Part shown: piece by piece, positions 20,747 to 29,057 of the stretch
Layout: each line of letters starts with the position of its first letter
Numbering within the stretch: position 1 is the first letter of the stretch
Origin: Chitinophaga deserti
Lineage (GTDB): Bacteria; Bacteroidota; Bacteroidia; Chitinophagales; Chitinophagaceae
Direction: 5' to 3'
Assembly: GCF_003149455.1 (NCBI RefSeq)
Contig: NZ_QFFK01000002.1
Location: 248,001 to 312,000, forward strand
DNA: 64,000 bases
Notes under the pieces: generated by a model
Told to the model about the DNA's origin: nothing
What the model saw: the letters and a program-made list of their open reading frames with translations, nothing else
Databases searched by the model: none
Position numbers and translations under genes: made by a program

Positions 20747-21823
20747 TTATAGTTTTTCGTACAGCTTGCGCAGGCGGTCGCGGGTCATAAGTGTTTGCCA
20801 GTCTTTACCGAGGGCATTTTCCCAAAGCGGAGCCAGGCCCATGGATACGTCGATCATTGTTTCGAAGTCAGCATCACTGAGGCCTTTGGTGATGTGCTGG
20901 GGAATTTCCACCTGGTGCTTATCCACCATCAGCTTAAATTCCTTCACGCCTGCCGGGTAAAACTCTTCCAGTTTGTCGAACACGATGCAGTTGCCTACAC
21001 CATGTTTGGTACCCAGGAGATAGCTGAGGCCATAGCTCACCGCATGGGCTACGCCCACCTGAGAATAGGCAATGCTCATACCGCCGGCATAAGATGCCAT
21101 CATCAGCTTTTCATCTGAGTCTTCGTCCCAGCGATCTTTCTTCAGGTAAATCTCCTGGCAGAGTTCCAGCGCCTTTTCGCCATAGGAGCGGCTGAAAGCG
21201 TTCAGGAACGTACCTTCCAGTGATTCGATGCAGTGGATGTAGCAATCCATCGCGGTATAGAAGCGCTGGTTTACAGGCGCGTTGGCGATCAGTTCAGGAT
21301 CCAGCACAATCTGGTCGAAAGGTGTGAAGTCGGAGTTCATACCCAGTTTACGGGTAGGGCCTGTAAGCACGGTTGTACGGCTCACTTCAGCACCGGTTCC
21401 GGAAAGGGTGGGGATGCCGGCTTTATAAACACCGGGCATTTTCACGAGGTCCCAGCCTTGGTAATCGGCCGAAGAGCCGGGGTTGGTCATCATGAGAGAA
21501 ACTGCTTTCGCCATATCGAGGGTAGAGCCGCCACCGATGCCGATGATGCCGCTTACTTCACCGAATTCGGCTTTCAGCTCATCACGCAGGCGGTCTACGT
21601 AAGTAGTTTTAGGCTCATGCGTTACGTCAATGAAAACAACCTTGTCTTTACCACGCAGGGGAATGCGGGAAACGAAGGGCTTGTTGCCTTCAAAGAAATG
21701 GTCCACAAAAAATATCATCGGCGCATCACCTTTACGGCGCGGGGCAATGATCTCATCGAGCTGGTTGAACGCACCCCGTCCGAAAATGACGTATCCTACC
21801 AGTTTAAAGTTTCTGAATTTCAT
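20747..21823 (-). CDS. kdnB: Kdo 8-oxidase KdnB (iron-containing alcohol dehydrogenase family)
   Basis: KdnB oxidises the 8-hydroxyl of Kdo to an aldehyde, the first step to 8-amino-3,8-dideoxy-manno-octulosonate (Kdo8N). The 358-residue protein is a group III metal-dependent alcohol dehydrogenase: GIGGGSTLDMAKA binds the nucleotide, TLSGTGAEVSRTTVL follows, and the metal site is formed by DCYIHCIES and HAVSYGLSYLLGTKHG. Assignment to KdnB over other dehydrogenases rests on the adjacent KdsB and KdnA genes on the same strand with 15-23 bp gaps, the gene set known from Shewanella. It is the last gene before the terminator. Confidence 0.87.
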   Translation of the reverse strand: MKFRNFKLVGYVIFGRGAFNQLDEIIAPRRKGDAPMIFFVDHFFEGNKPFVSRIPLRGKDKVVFIDVTHEPKTTYVDRLRDELKAEFGEVSGIIGIGGGSTLDMAKAVSLMMTNPGSSADYQGWDLVKMPGVYKAGIPTLSGTGAEVSRTTVLTGPTRKLGMNSDFTPFDQIVLDPELIANAPVNQRFYTAMDCYIHCIESLEGTFLNAFSRSYGEKALELCQEIYLKKDRWDEDSDEKLMMASYAGGMSIAYSQVGVAHAVSYGLSYLLGTKHGVGNCIVFDKLEEFYPAGVKEFKLMVDKHQVEIPQHITKGLSDADFETMIDVSMGLAPLWENALGKDWQTLMTRDRLRKLYEKL

Positions 21824-21846
21824 GTTTTATCCCGGATTTTTTGTGT

Positions 21847-22584
21847 TTATAGTTGGTCCAGCAATCTGGAGGCTCTATCAAGATCTTCAGGTGTATCAAT
21901 TTCCACACCCATATAGTCGGTAACGACCATTTTGAGGGGGATGCCCATTTCCAGATAGCGCAGGCATTCTACTTTTTCCGCAGCTTCCAGCGGCGTCATA
22001 GGCGTGCGGGTGAACCGGAGCAGGGCTTCGCGGCGGAAAGCATAGATGCCGATATGCTCGTAGTACACGGTGGGCACGTTTTTATCCCGCGGGTAGGGAA
22101 TCACGGAGCGGGAGAACATGAGTGAGTTGAAATCCTTGTCTACCGCAACTTTCACGAAGTTGGGATCTTCAATATCTTTCCACTCTTTCAGCTCCTGCAT
22201 GAGGGATGCCACCTGCACTTTTTTGCCGGCTTCTCCTTCAAATACCTGCAGTAGTTTTTCCAGCGGCTCGCGGCGGGTAAAGGGTGTATCTCCCTGAACA
22301 TTCACTACGATATCCACATCGGTCATTCCTTCCACCGCTTCGGCGATACGGTCTGAACCGCTTTCGTGTTCGCGCTGGCTCATGATGGCTTTACCGCCAT
22401 TGCGGGTGATTTCTTCAAAAATGATGTCGCTGTCGGTTACTACCATCACTTCGTCGAACACACCGGTATCACGGGTGGATTCGTATGTGCGCCAGATAAC
22501 GGTTTTGCCTGCAAGCACTGCCATCATTTTGCCGGGAAACCGGGAAGCGGCGTACCGCGCCGGGATCAATGCGATTTTCTTCAT
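21847..22584 (-). CDS. kdsB: CMP-Kdo8N/Kdo synthetase (KdsB family)
   Basis: KdsB activates the octulosonate sugar with CTP for transfer to lipid A. The 245-residue nucleotidyltransferase begins IALIPARYAASRFPGKM, the usual CTP-binding loop, and has SQREHESGSDRIAEAV and MFSRSVIPYPR. The segment VNVQGDTPF replaces the common QGDEP motif of enteric KdsB enzymes. Because it is sandwiched between kdnB and kdnA, the physiological substrate is probably the 8-amino sugar. The reaction class is firm; preference for Kdo8N over Kdo is inferred. Confidence 0.92.
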   Translation of the reverse strand: MKKIALIPARYAASRFPGKMMAVLAGKTVIWRTYESTRDTGVFDEVMVVTDSDIIFEEITRNGGKAIMSQREHESGSDRIAEAVEGMTDVDIVVNVQGDTPFTRREPLEKLLQVFEGEAGKKVQVASLMQELKEWKDIEDPNFVKVAVDKDFNSLMFSRSVIPYPRDKNVPTVYYEHIGIYAFRREALLRFTRTPMTPLEAAEKVECLRYLEMGIPLKMVVTDYMGVEIDTPEDLDRASRLLDQL

Positions 22585-22599
22585 GCCGGAAGTTTAAGA

Positions 22600-23793
22600 T
22601 TACAACACGCTTTTAACGGCAGCCGTCAGTTTCTCAGCACGCTCGCGCACTTCCTCATCTGTCCATGCAAGACTGATCGGGAAGGAGATGCAACGGCTGA
22701 TGATGGCGTCGGAAGCGGGGAATTGTTTGGTTTGGTATGCGGCCAGGTCTTTAGCCAGCTGTTCCGGGAATTTGGTGAGGGTAGCACCTTCCTGCAGGTG
22801 GTTCCACTTGCGGAAATAATGCCAGTTATTATCGAACCAATGGAATGCAGGCAGGCCGGCAGCTTTAATGGCTTTGGCGGCTGCACGGGCAGTATCCAGG
22901 TCGGGGAGGAAGAAGGAAAGATGGGTGCAGCTGTCGCCCGCAGGATCGGGGATACGGCGGAACTCCACCTGCGGAACTGTTGCCAGCGCTTCTTTTACGA
23001 TACCGTAGTTATTACGGAGGATGGCAAGGAAGCGGTCCAGCTTACGGATCTGCGCAAGGCCCACCGCTGCGTGCAATTCGGAAATGCGGAAGTTGTATCC
23101 AAGATGCGGGTGGCCATCGGCGCCACGGTCTGCCCCGCCGAGGTGGTCGTGACCATGATCGGAGTAAGCATCGCATTTAGTATAAACGTCTTTATCGTTG
23201 GTGATGATCGCTCCGCCTTCGGCGCAGGTGATCGTTTTCACAAAGTCGAATGAGAAGGTACCGGCATGCCCGATGGAACCAAGAGCGCGGCCTTTGTGGG
23301 TGGCGCCGGTAGACTGGCAGGCATCTTCCAGCAGAATGAGGTTATGTTCGCGGCAGATGTCCATCAGTGCATCCATGTCGGCCATGGAACCACACATATG
23401 TACGGGCATCACGCATTTTGTACGGGGGGTAATAGCAGCGCGCACAGCATCAGGGGCCAGCGTCATGGTATCATCCACATCTACCAGCACAGGTGTAGCG
23501 CCTACAGAAAGCACTGCTTCGAAGCTGGCTACGAAGGTAAAGGTGGGCATAATGATCTCGTCTCCCGCACCCAGGCCAAGAGCAGCCATAGCGGTGGTAA
23601 GGGCGGTGGTGCCGCTGGAAGTCAGCTGCGCATATTGCACGTTAAATCGCTCGCAAAGCGCCTGTTCCAGTTCTTTCGCTTTCCAGATCCCTTTACGGGG
23701 ACCGTCGAATCCGTAACGCATGTAAATCCCTGTTTCCAGGACGTCGTTCACTTCCTTTTTTTCTTCAGCTCCAAATAGTTCAAATCCGGGCAT
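22600..23793 (-). CDS. kdnA: Kdo8N aminotransferase KdnA (DegT/DnrJ/EryC1 family)
   Basis: KdnA is a PLP enzyme that aminates the 8-aldehyde made by KdnB, giving 8-amino-3,8-dideoxy-octulosonate. The 397-residue sequence shows the DegT/DnrJ/EryC1 fold: LTSSGTTALTTAM, EIIMPTFTFVAS, LEDACQSTGA and the PLP lysine in FSFDFVKTITCAEGG, followed by LGYNFRISELHAAVG. The family makes amino sugars; the kdnA call depends on its neighbours kdsB and kdnB. It is the first gene of the operon, downstream of a TACCTTTG promoter box. Confidence 0.88.
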   Translation of the reverse strand: MPGFELFGAEEKKEVNDVLETGIYMRYGFDGPRKGIWKAKELEQALCERFNVQYAQLTSSGTTALTTAMAALGLGAGDEIIMPTFTFVASFEAVLSVGATPVLVDVDDTMTLAPDAVRAAITPRTKCVMPVHMCGSMADMDALMDICREHNLILLEDACQSTGATHKGRALGSIGHAGTFSFDFVKTITCAEGGAIITNDKDVYTKCDAYSDHGHDHLGGADRGADGHPHLGYNFRISELHAAVGLAQIRKLDRFLAILRNNYGIVKEALATVPQVEFRRIPDPAGDSCTHLSFFLPDLDTARAAAKAIKAAGLPAFHWFDNNWHYFRKWNHLQEGATLTKFPEQLAKDLAAYQTKQFPASDAIISRCISFPISLAWTDEEVRERAEKLTAAVKSVL

Positions 23794-23816
23794 AATGCAA
23801 AATTTTTGTAGTCGTG

Positions 23817-23824
23817 CAAAGGTA
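23817..23824 (-). promoter_or_regulatory. -7 promoter box of the kdn operon
   Basis: TACCTTTG on the minus strand (23824 to 23817) matches TAnnTTTG exactly and lies 23 bases upstream of the kdnA ATG at 23793. No good -33 box is seen at the expected spacing. Confidence 0.5.
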
Positions 23825-24015
23825 GAACAATCCCGGAATGGAAAACCGATAAAAACCGTTAAACTTTTCTATAAAGAAACAGGGGTGATTTTAGCATACT
23901 CATTATGATTATCAATACAATACATAATTTTATTATCCGGAAACCACGGAAACCCGGGACAATAATACCTGTCCCGGCGGGATTTCCTTATTTTCATGCA
24001 TACAACCATCAACAC

Positions 24016-24444
24016 ATGCGAAAATTCCTTTTATCAGCCGTCCTCTTTCTGACCGTAGCGGCCTCCTCCCACGCCCAGGACCCGGCAGAAGCGCGCATCC
24101 GCCAGCTTATGCAGGCACAACTTAAAGCTTGGAACAATGGCGATATCGTGGCCTTTATGGACACCTACTGGAAATCCGACAGCCTGTTGTTTATCGGCAG
24201 CAAAGGACTAACCTATGGCTGGCAGGCTACCCTCGATAATTACAAAAAAGCATATCCCGGGAAAGAAGGAATGGGTTCTCTCGCATTCGACCTGCTGGAA
24301 TTCAAAAAGCTCGCTCCCGATGCGTATTTTGTAGTTGGCAAGTGGAAGCTCACCCGTAGTATCGGAAACCTGTCGGGACACTTTTCCATCATTCTCCGCC
24401 AGATCGATGGCGAATGGAAGATCGTGGCAGACCACTCCAGCTAA
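24016..24444 (+). CDS. Exported NTF2-like (SnoaL/DUF4440) protein
   Basis: A 142-residue protein. The ATG at 24016 gives a clear signal peptide (MRKFLLSAVLFLTVAASSHAQ); the upstream ATG at 23905 adds an improbable leader. The mature part has the NTF2/SnoaL cone-fold pattern: IRQLMQAQLKAWNNGDIVAFMDTYW, ESD-type strand LLFIGSKGLTYGWQATLDNYKKAYP, and the C-terminal FSIILRQIDGEWKIVADHSS. Such proteins bind small molecules; no catalytic residue can be assigned. It precedes the D-aminoacylase gene by 10 bp, so the two likely form one transcript and act in the periplasm together. Confidence 0.82.
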   Translation: MRKFLLSAVLFLTVAASSHAQDPAEARIRQLMQAQLKAWNNGDIVAFMDTYWKSDSLLFIGSKGLTYGWQATLDNYKKAYPGKEGMGSLAFDLLEFKKLAPDAYFVVGKWKLTRSIGNLSGHFSIILRQIDGEWKIVADHSS

Positions 24445-24454
24445 ACCCGGAACC

Positions 24455-26029
24455 ATGAAAAGAAAGTTTATCCTGATCCCCTTACTTTTTGCCGCCCTGG
24501 CGTGCCATGCACAATCTGATGCCGACATCCTCATCCGCAATGCCCGCATTGCCGACGGCACCGGTAACTCCTGGTTCTATGGCGAAGTGTCTGTTAAAAA
24601 CGGTCGCATCCTCGCCGTAACCCGTCAGCCGCAAACCCTCAAAGCTGCAAAAATCATTGACGCCGGCGGCAGGATAGTAGCCCCGGGCTTCATCGACGTG
24701 CACACGCATATTGAAGAAGACGAGTTTAAAGTCCCTACTGCCGAAAGCTTCCTCCTCGATGGCGTTACCACAGTGGTAACAGGCAACTGCGGATCTTCCA
24801 ACACCGACCTGGGGCGGTATTTCCGGCAGCTGGACAGTATGACCATTTCCATCAACGTGGCATCCCTCATCGGTCATAACGATGTGCGCCGTGCCGTAAT
24901 GGGCAGTACCGACCGGCGCCCTACTCCCGAGGAGCAGCTCCGTATGGAAGCACTCGTGGAAAAAGCGATGAAAGACGGCGCGGTAGGCCTCAGCACCGGA
25001 CTCATTTACGTACCCGGCAACTATGCCCAAACGCCTGAAGTGGTAGGCCTCGCCAAAGCTGCTGCACGCTATGGAGGGCTATATGCCACGCATATGCGCA
25101 ATGAGGGCGATGCGGTGGAAGCAGCCATTGAAGAAGCGCTCACCATAGGCAGGGAAGCCAATATACCCGTGGAAATATCCCACTTCAAAATAGGGGGGAA
25201 GCAAAACTGGGGCCGCTCCAAAGTTACCATCGCCATGATTGAGAAAGCACGGCGCGAAGGCCTGGAGGTAACCATCGACCAATACCCTTACACCGCCAGC
25301 AGCACCAGCTTACGCACGATGCTGCCCGACTGGGCACTCTCCGGCGGGCACGATTCCGTTGTGTACCGCCTCACCACACCGGCCATACGCAAAAAGATTG
25401 CCGCGGAAATGACGGGCATCTACAAAAAACGTCGCCTCAAAAACCTCGACTATGCCGTGGTAGCCTACTTCGAAGCGGATACCACGCTGAATGGTAAGAA
25501 TATTTCTGAGATCAATAAACTAAAAGGAAGGAAAACCACGATCCCCAATGAAGTGGAAACCGTGCTGGACCTGGTGCAGCAGGGCAGTGCGGGCATGGTG
25601 TTTCACGGAATGAGTGAAGATGATGTGAAACGGATCATGCAGTACCCCTTCAATATGTTTGCTTCTGATGCAAGCATCCGCGAATTCAATGTGGGAATGC
25701 CGCACCCAAGGGGCTATGGCACCAACGCCCGGGTGCTGGGTAAATATGTGCGGGAAGAAAAAGTGCTGGGGCTGGAAGAAGCGATCCGGAGAATGACATC
25801 GCTGCCGGCACAGAAATTCAGGCTGTCTCAGCGAGGATTGCTGGTACCCGGATATGTGGCGGATATCGTGATATTCGACCCCGCCACGGTAAAAGACTTA
25901 TCTACCTTCTCACAGCCGCACCAGTATTCAACCGGGTTCAGCCATGTGATTGTAAATGGTGAGATAACGATAGAAAACGGAAAACATAACGGTACCCGGA
26001 AGGGGCAGGTAGTGCGGCTGGGCCGCTGA
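24455..26029 (+). CDS. Exported N-acyl-D-amino-acid deacylase (amidohydrolase)
   Basis: A 524-residue secreted amidohydrolase; the start at 24455 gives the signal peptide MKRKFILIPLLFAALACHAQ. The D-aminoacylase motifs are present: the metal pair in APGFIDVHTHIEED, TVVTGNCGSS with the bridging Cys, GLSTGLIYVPGNYA, THMRNEGD, ISHFKIGGKQNWG and FASDASIREF near the C-terminus, with the small beta-sandwich domain closing the protein (GYVADIVIFDPATV). It should remove acyl groups from N-acyl-D-amino acids, perhaps during peptidoglycan or lipoamino acid turnover in the periplasm. It follows the NTF2-like gene closely and converges on the next gene with adjacent stops. Confidence 0.9.
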   Translation: MKRKFILIPLLFAALACHAQSDADILIRNARIADGTGNSWFYGEVSVKNGRILAVTRQPQTLKAAKIIDAGGRIVAPGFIDVHTHIEEDEFKVPTAESFLLDGVTTVVTGNCGSSNTDLGRYFRQLDSMTISINVASLIGHNDVRRAVMGSTDRRPTPEEQLRMEALVEKAMKDGAVGLSTGLIYVPGNYAQTPEVVGLAKAAARYGGLYATHMRNEGDAVEAAIEEALTIGREANIPVEISHFKIGGKQNWGRSKVTIAMIEKARREGLEVTIDQYPYTASSTSLRTMLPDWALSGGHDSVVYRLTTPAIRKKIAAEMTGIYKKRRLKNLDYAVVAYFEADTTLNGKNISEINKLKGRKTTIPNEVETVLDLVQQGSAGMVFHGMSEDDVKRIMQYPFNMFASDASIREFNVGMPHPRGYGTNARVLGKYVREEKVLGLEEAIRRMTSLPAQKFRLSQRGLLVPGYVADIVIFDPATVKDLSTFSQPHQYSTGFSHVIVNGEITIENGKHNGTRKGQVVRLGR

Positions 26030-26383
26030 TCAATCCATTTTATCTTCCGGCCCGAGCGACATCATAAAGCTGCTGATGAGTGACAGCACCACGCTGAACA
26101 GCAGTGCCCACCAGAAACTGTCTACCTTAAATCCTTTCACGAGGCTGCTGGCCCATAGTACGATGAGTGCGTTGATCACCAGGAGGAACAGGCCCAGTGT
26201 TACTACCGTTACCGGTAGTGTGAGGATCACCAGGATAGGTTTTACGATGAGGTTTAATAACCCCAGCACTATTGCGAGCAACAATGCGGTCGTGAAATCC
26301 TGAAGCTTAACGCCGGGAAGTAAATAGGCTGTCAGCAACGCTGCGAGCGCTGTTACGAGTAGCCGGATAATGATTCCTAACAT
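26030..26383 (-). CDS. Four-helix membrane protein of phage-holin-IV type
   Basis: A 117-residue inner-membrane protein with about four hydrophobic helices: MLGIIIRLLVTALAALLTAYL, LLLAIVLGLLNLIVKPILVIL, VTVVTLGLFLLVINALIVLWA and FWWALLFSVVLSLISSFMM. The signature NLIVKPILVILTLPVTVVTLG is typical of the 'mycobacterial 4-TMS phage holin' (YvlD-like) family that is widespread in bacterial chromosomes. I chose the internal ATG at 26383. There are no phage genes nearby, so this is a housekeeping envelope protein of unknown role, not a prophage remnant. Confidence 0.82.
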   Translation of the reverse strand: MLGIIIRLLVTALAALLTAYLLPGVKLQDFTTALLLAIVLGLLNLIVKPILVILTLPVTVVTLGLFLLVINALIVLWASSLVKGFKVDSFWWALLFSVVLSLISSFMMSLGPEDKMD

Positions 26384-26450
26384 TGGATAAGGTGTTAGTG
26401 CTTTATACAAAATACACAAAAAGCATGCTGAATGTTTAGCAGTGGCGCTA

Positions 26451-27734
26451 TCAAATTACGATCAGCTCATAAAAATCTTCCGGACTGAGATACTGGCGCG
26501 CCAGTTGCTGCAGCTCTTCTGCGGAGATCGTTTTGATGGTGCGTATGTTGTTGTAGAAATAATTTTCGTCGAGGTCGTTCAGGATAAGATTCTTCCACCG
26601 CTGTATTACCTGGAAAGCACCATCGAGGTCACCAAGGATGGAGCCTATCATGAAGTTCCTTACCAGGCTCAGCTCTTCTTCCGGTATAGGCTCGTTACGG
26701 AGCTTATCCATTTCCAGATATATTTCCGCTATGGCTTTTTCACACACATCGCGCCCGGCTTCTGTAGTGATGTTCACTGCGCCTGCCTGGCGGAAGTTAT
26801 ACAGCTGTGAATGGATGCCGTAAGTATACCCTTTCTCTTCCCGGATATTGCTCATCAGTCTCGATCCGAAATACCCGCCGAATATGGTGTTCAGCACTAG
26901 CATCTTCGGAAAATCAGGGTGGTAGCGGTTCGGGAAAGGCCTTGCAACACGGATGCTTCCCTGTACGCCATTTTCATCGTTGAAGATCCTGTACTTCTTT
27001 TCTTCCGATGGCAGGATGGGCATTTCCGGGCGGATGTTATGCCGCTCTCCGTTCCACTGAGTAGAACCGAAATACTGGTTGAGCAGGGGAATAATATTGT
27101 CGGGCAAATTACCCGCGAGGAAGATCTTACAATTGCTGTACGTGTAATGCTGCATGTAAAACCCGCGGAGGCTTTCGGTTTGCAGGGCATCGTACGCCAT
27201 CATGCTGCTTACGCGGCCGTATGGGTGAAATTCTCCGAAGAGGTATTTATCGATATGCCGGTTAGCCACAAACTCGCTTTTCTGCAGGTTCACCGCCAGC
27301 TTTTGCTTCATGTTCTGTGTAAAAATGGCAAGCTCCTGCTCCGGGAAAACCGGGTCAAGGATCACTTCCTGCAGCGTAGGCAGCAGTTCCGGAATATGGC
27401 GGCTGAGGCAATGAAGGGTATAGGTGGCGTTCTCATGAAAGCAGTTGCGGTTCAGGTAAGCGCCATAATACTCCGTCATTTCATTAATCTCGAGAGCAGA
27501 GTGCTTGCTGGTACCGTTCTTCATGAGGAAGTTGGTGGCAGAGGCAACCAGGTTCTCGGATTCGTACCAGCTACCGGCCGGGAACACCAGTTCCAGCTGC
27601 AGCGTTTCCTGCTCTGAGGAGCGTACTACGTATACGGGGATACCGTTATCCAGCCGGAATTGCTCCAGCGGCTTGAGTTGTATATCGAAATTTACTGCGT
27701 CTTTTATTGCGGGGGCCTGTCTTCTGTTGATCAT
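26451..27734 (-). CDS. M16 peptidase family protein, non-catalytic partner
   Basis: A 427-residue M16B-type protein. The start at 27734 places it 4 bp after the upstream M16 stop. At the position of the zinc motif HxxEH it has SATNFLMKNGT, so it cannot bind zinc in the usual way. It keeps the C-terminal R/Y pair used for substrate binding (FGSRLMSNIREEKGYTYG) and the two-domain M16 layout. In this family an inactive subunit dimerises with an active one that lacks other features; the gene upstream (27739-28977) has HxxEH. Together they likely form a heterodimeric, probably periplasmic or cytoplasmic, metallopeptidase. Confidence 0.88.
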   Translation of the reverse strand: MINRRQAPAIKDAVNFDIQLKPLEQFRLDNGIPVYVVRSSEQETLQLELVFPAGSWYESENLVASATNFLMKNGTSKHSALEINEMTEYYGAYLNRNCFHENATYTLHCLSRHIPELLPTLQEVILDPVFPEQELAIFTQNMKQKLAVNLQKSEFVANRHIDKYLFGEFHPYGRVSSMMAYDALQTESLRGFYMQHYTYSNCKIFLAGNLPDNIIPLLNQYFGSTQWNGERHNIRPEMPILPSEEKKYRIFNDENGVQGSIRVARPFPNRYHPDFPKMLVLNTIFGGYFGSRLMSNIREEKGYTYGIHSQLYNFRQAGAVNITTEAGRDVCEKAIAEIYLEMDKLRNEPIPEEELSLVRNFMIGSILGDLDGAFQVIQRWKNLILNDLDENYFYNNIRTIKTISAEELQQLARQYLSPEDFYELIVI

Positions 27735-27738
27735 AGTC

Positions 27739-28977
27739 TTAATTTCCTGCGTAATAATGGATCGTGTTGACATTGTTGGCGGCAAAGATGGCCTGCGCCT
27801 GGTCGCGGATATCCGTCACGGTTACTGCCTCGTACTTCGCGAACTCTGTATTCATATCACTGGCATCGCCGATAAGCTCATAGAAAGCCAGGTTGTTTGC
27901 ACGGGAAAGGAGCCCCATGTCTTCGAATGCCAGCATGCTCTCCACCCTGTTCTTCACCTTCTGCAGCTCCCGCTCCGGAATAAGCTCATTGCGCAACTTA
28001 TCCAGTTCTTCTTCTATCGCCTTCTCTGCATCTTTCATCTTCACTCCTTTCACCAGCTTGCCTTCGATGGCCATAAGGCCGGCATCCAGACTGCCAAAGT
28101 GATAACAATCGATATTACTGAATAGTTTCTTTTCTTTCACGAGTGCCTGGTGCAGTCGGGAGGAGCCGCCACCGCTGAGCACATCGCTTACCAGATCGGC
28201 AGCATAATATTTCGGATCAATGCGCGAAGGCATATGGTATGCCTTATACAAGGCATCCAGCGGCACTTTCGATTTGATCTCGAGGAAATGGGCCTTATCC
28301 TGCACGGGCTCCACCGGCAAGTTGCGCACATAGCGCTCTCCGCTGGGGATGTCGCCAAACCATTTCTCCGCCAGCTCTTTCACCTGTGCATGCGTTACCT
28401 TACCTGCCACAACAAGAATAGCGTTGCAGGGGCGGTAATGGCGGAAGAAGAAAGATTTCACGTCTTCCAGCTTCGCGTCTTCGATGTGCTTCAGTTCCTT
28501 CCCGATGGTCATCCAGCGGTAGGGGTGTGTGGAGTAAGCCAACTCGCGCATCTTGTGCCAAACATCGCCGTAAGGCTTGTTGATGTAGTGCTCCTTGAAC
28601 TCTTCCGTTACTACTTTCCGCTGCACTTCCAGGCTCTTTTCCGAGAAAGCAAGAGAAAGCATACGGTCGCTCTCCAGCCAGAAAGCAGTTTCCAGGTTTT
28701 CTGCGGGCAGCTCTATATAATAATTGGTAAGGTCGTTGGTAGTATATGCATTGTTTTCACCACCGGCCATTTGCAGTGGTTCGTCGTATTCAGGAATATT
28801 GACGCTTCCACCGAACATCAGATGCTCGAATAAATGTGCAAAGCCAGTCTGGCGCGGATCTTCGTCCCGCGCACCTACATCGTACAGAACGTTCACCACT
28901 GCCATGGGAGTAGTCACGTCTTCATGCACGATCACACGCAATCCGTTATCCAGCGTAAACTTTGAGAAATGAACCAT
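27739..28977 (-). CDS. M16 family zinc metallopeptidase, catalytic subunit
   Basis: A 412-residue insulinase/processing-peptidase-family enzyme. The inverted zinc motif is clear in GFAHLFEHLMFGG (HxxEH) and the distal zinc glutamate should lie in the following helix (RKVVTEEFKEH). I prefer the ATG at 28977, which matches the typical N-terminus MVHFSKFTLDNGLRVIVHED. No signal peptide is seen. It is co-transcribed with the inactive partner downstream. It degrades peptides and small proteins; a specific substrate is not indicated. Confidence 0.92.
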   Translation of the reverse strand: MVHFSKFTLDNGLRVIVHEDVTTPMAVVNVLYDVGARDEDPRQTGFAHLFEHLMFGGSVNIPEYDEPLQMAGGENNAYTTNDLTNYYIELPAENLETAFWLESDRMLSLAFSEKSLEVQRKVVTEEFKEHYINKPYGDVWHKMRELAYSTHPYRWMTIGKELKHIEDAKLEDVKSFFFRHYRPCNAILVVAGKVTHAQVKELAEKWFGDIPSGERYVRNLPVEPVQDKAHFLEIKSKVPLDALYKAYHMPSRIDPKYYAADLVSDVLSGGGSSRLHQALVKEKKLFSNIDCYHFGSLDAGLMAIEGKLVKGVKMKDAEKAIEEELDKLRNELIPERELQKVKNRVESMLAFEDMGLLSRANNLAFYELIGDASDMNTEFAKYEAVTVTDIRDQAQAIFAANNVNTIHYYAGN

Positions 28978-29057
28978 ATGCCGAATATATAAAATTATTG
29001 ACGGCATCCGCCGCAATGGCGGGCCGAAACATGCAAATCTACGACAAAAGCCGTTGC

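Noticed and set aside
21233..21916. A 227-codon plus-strand frame opposite kdnB
   Set aside because: It is the complement of a conserved dehydrogenase; composition is that of a shadow frame.
26030..26383. Prophage remnant, suggested by holin-type proteins here and at 62130 and a lysozyme at 59835
   Set aside because: These genes are scattered, none is next to phage structural or integrase genes, and the families are common in chromosomes.
26919..27617. A 232-codon plus-strand frame opposite the inactive M16 gene
   Set aside because: It is antisense to a well-supported M16 gene and shows no domain or promoter.
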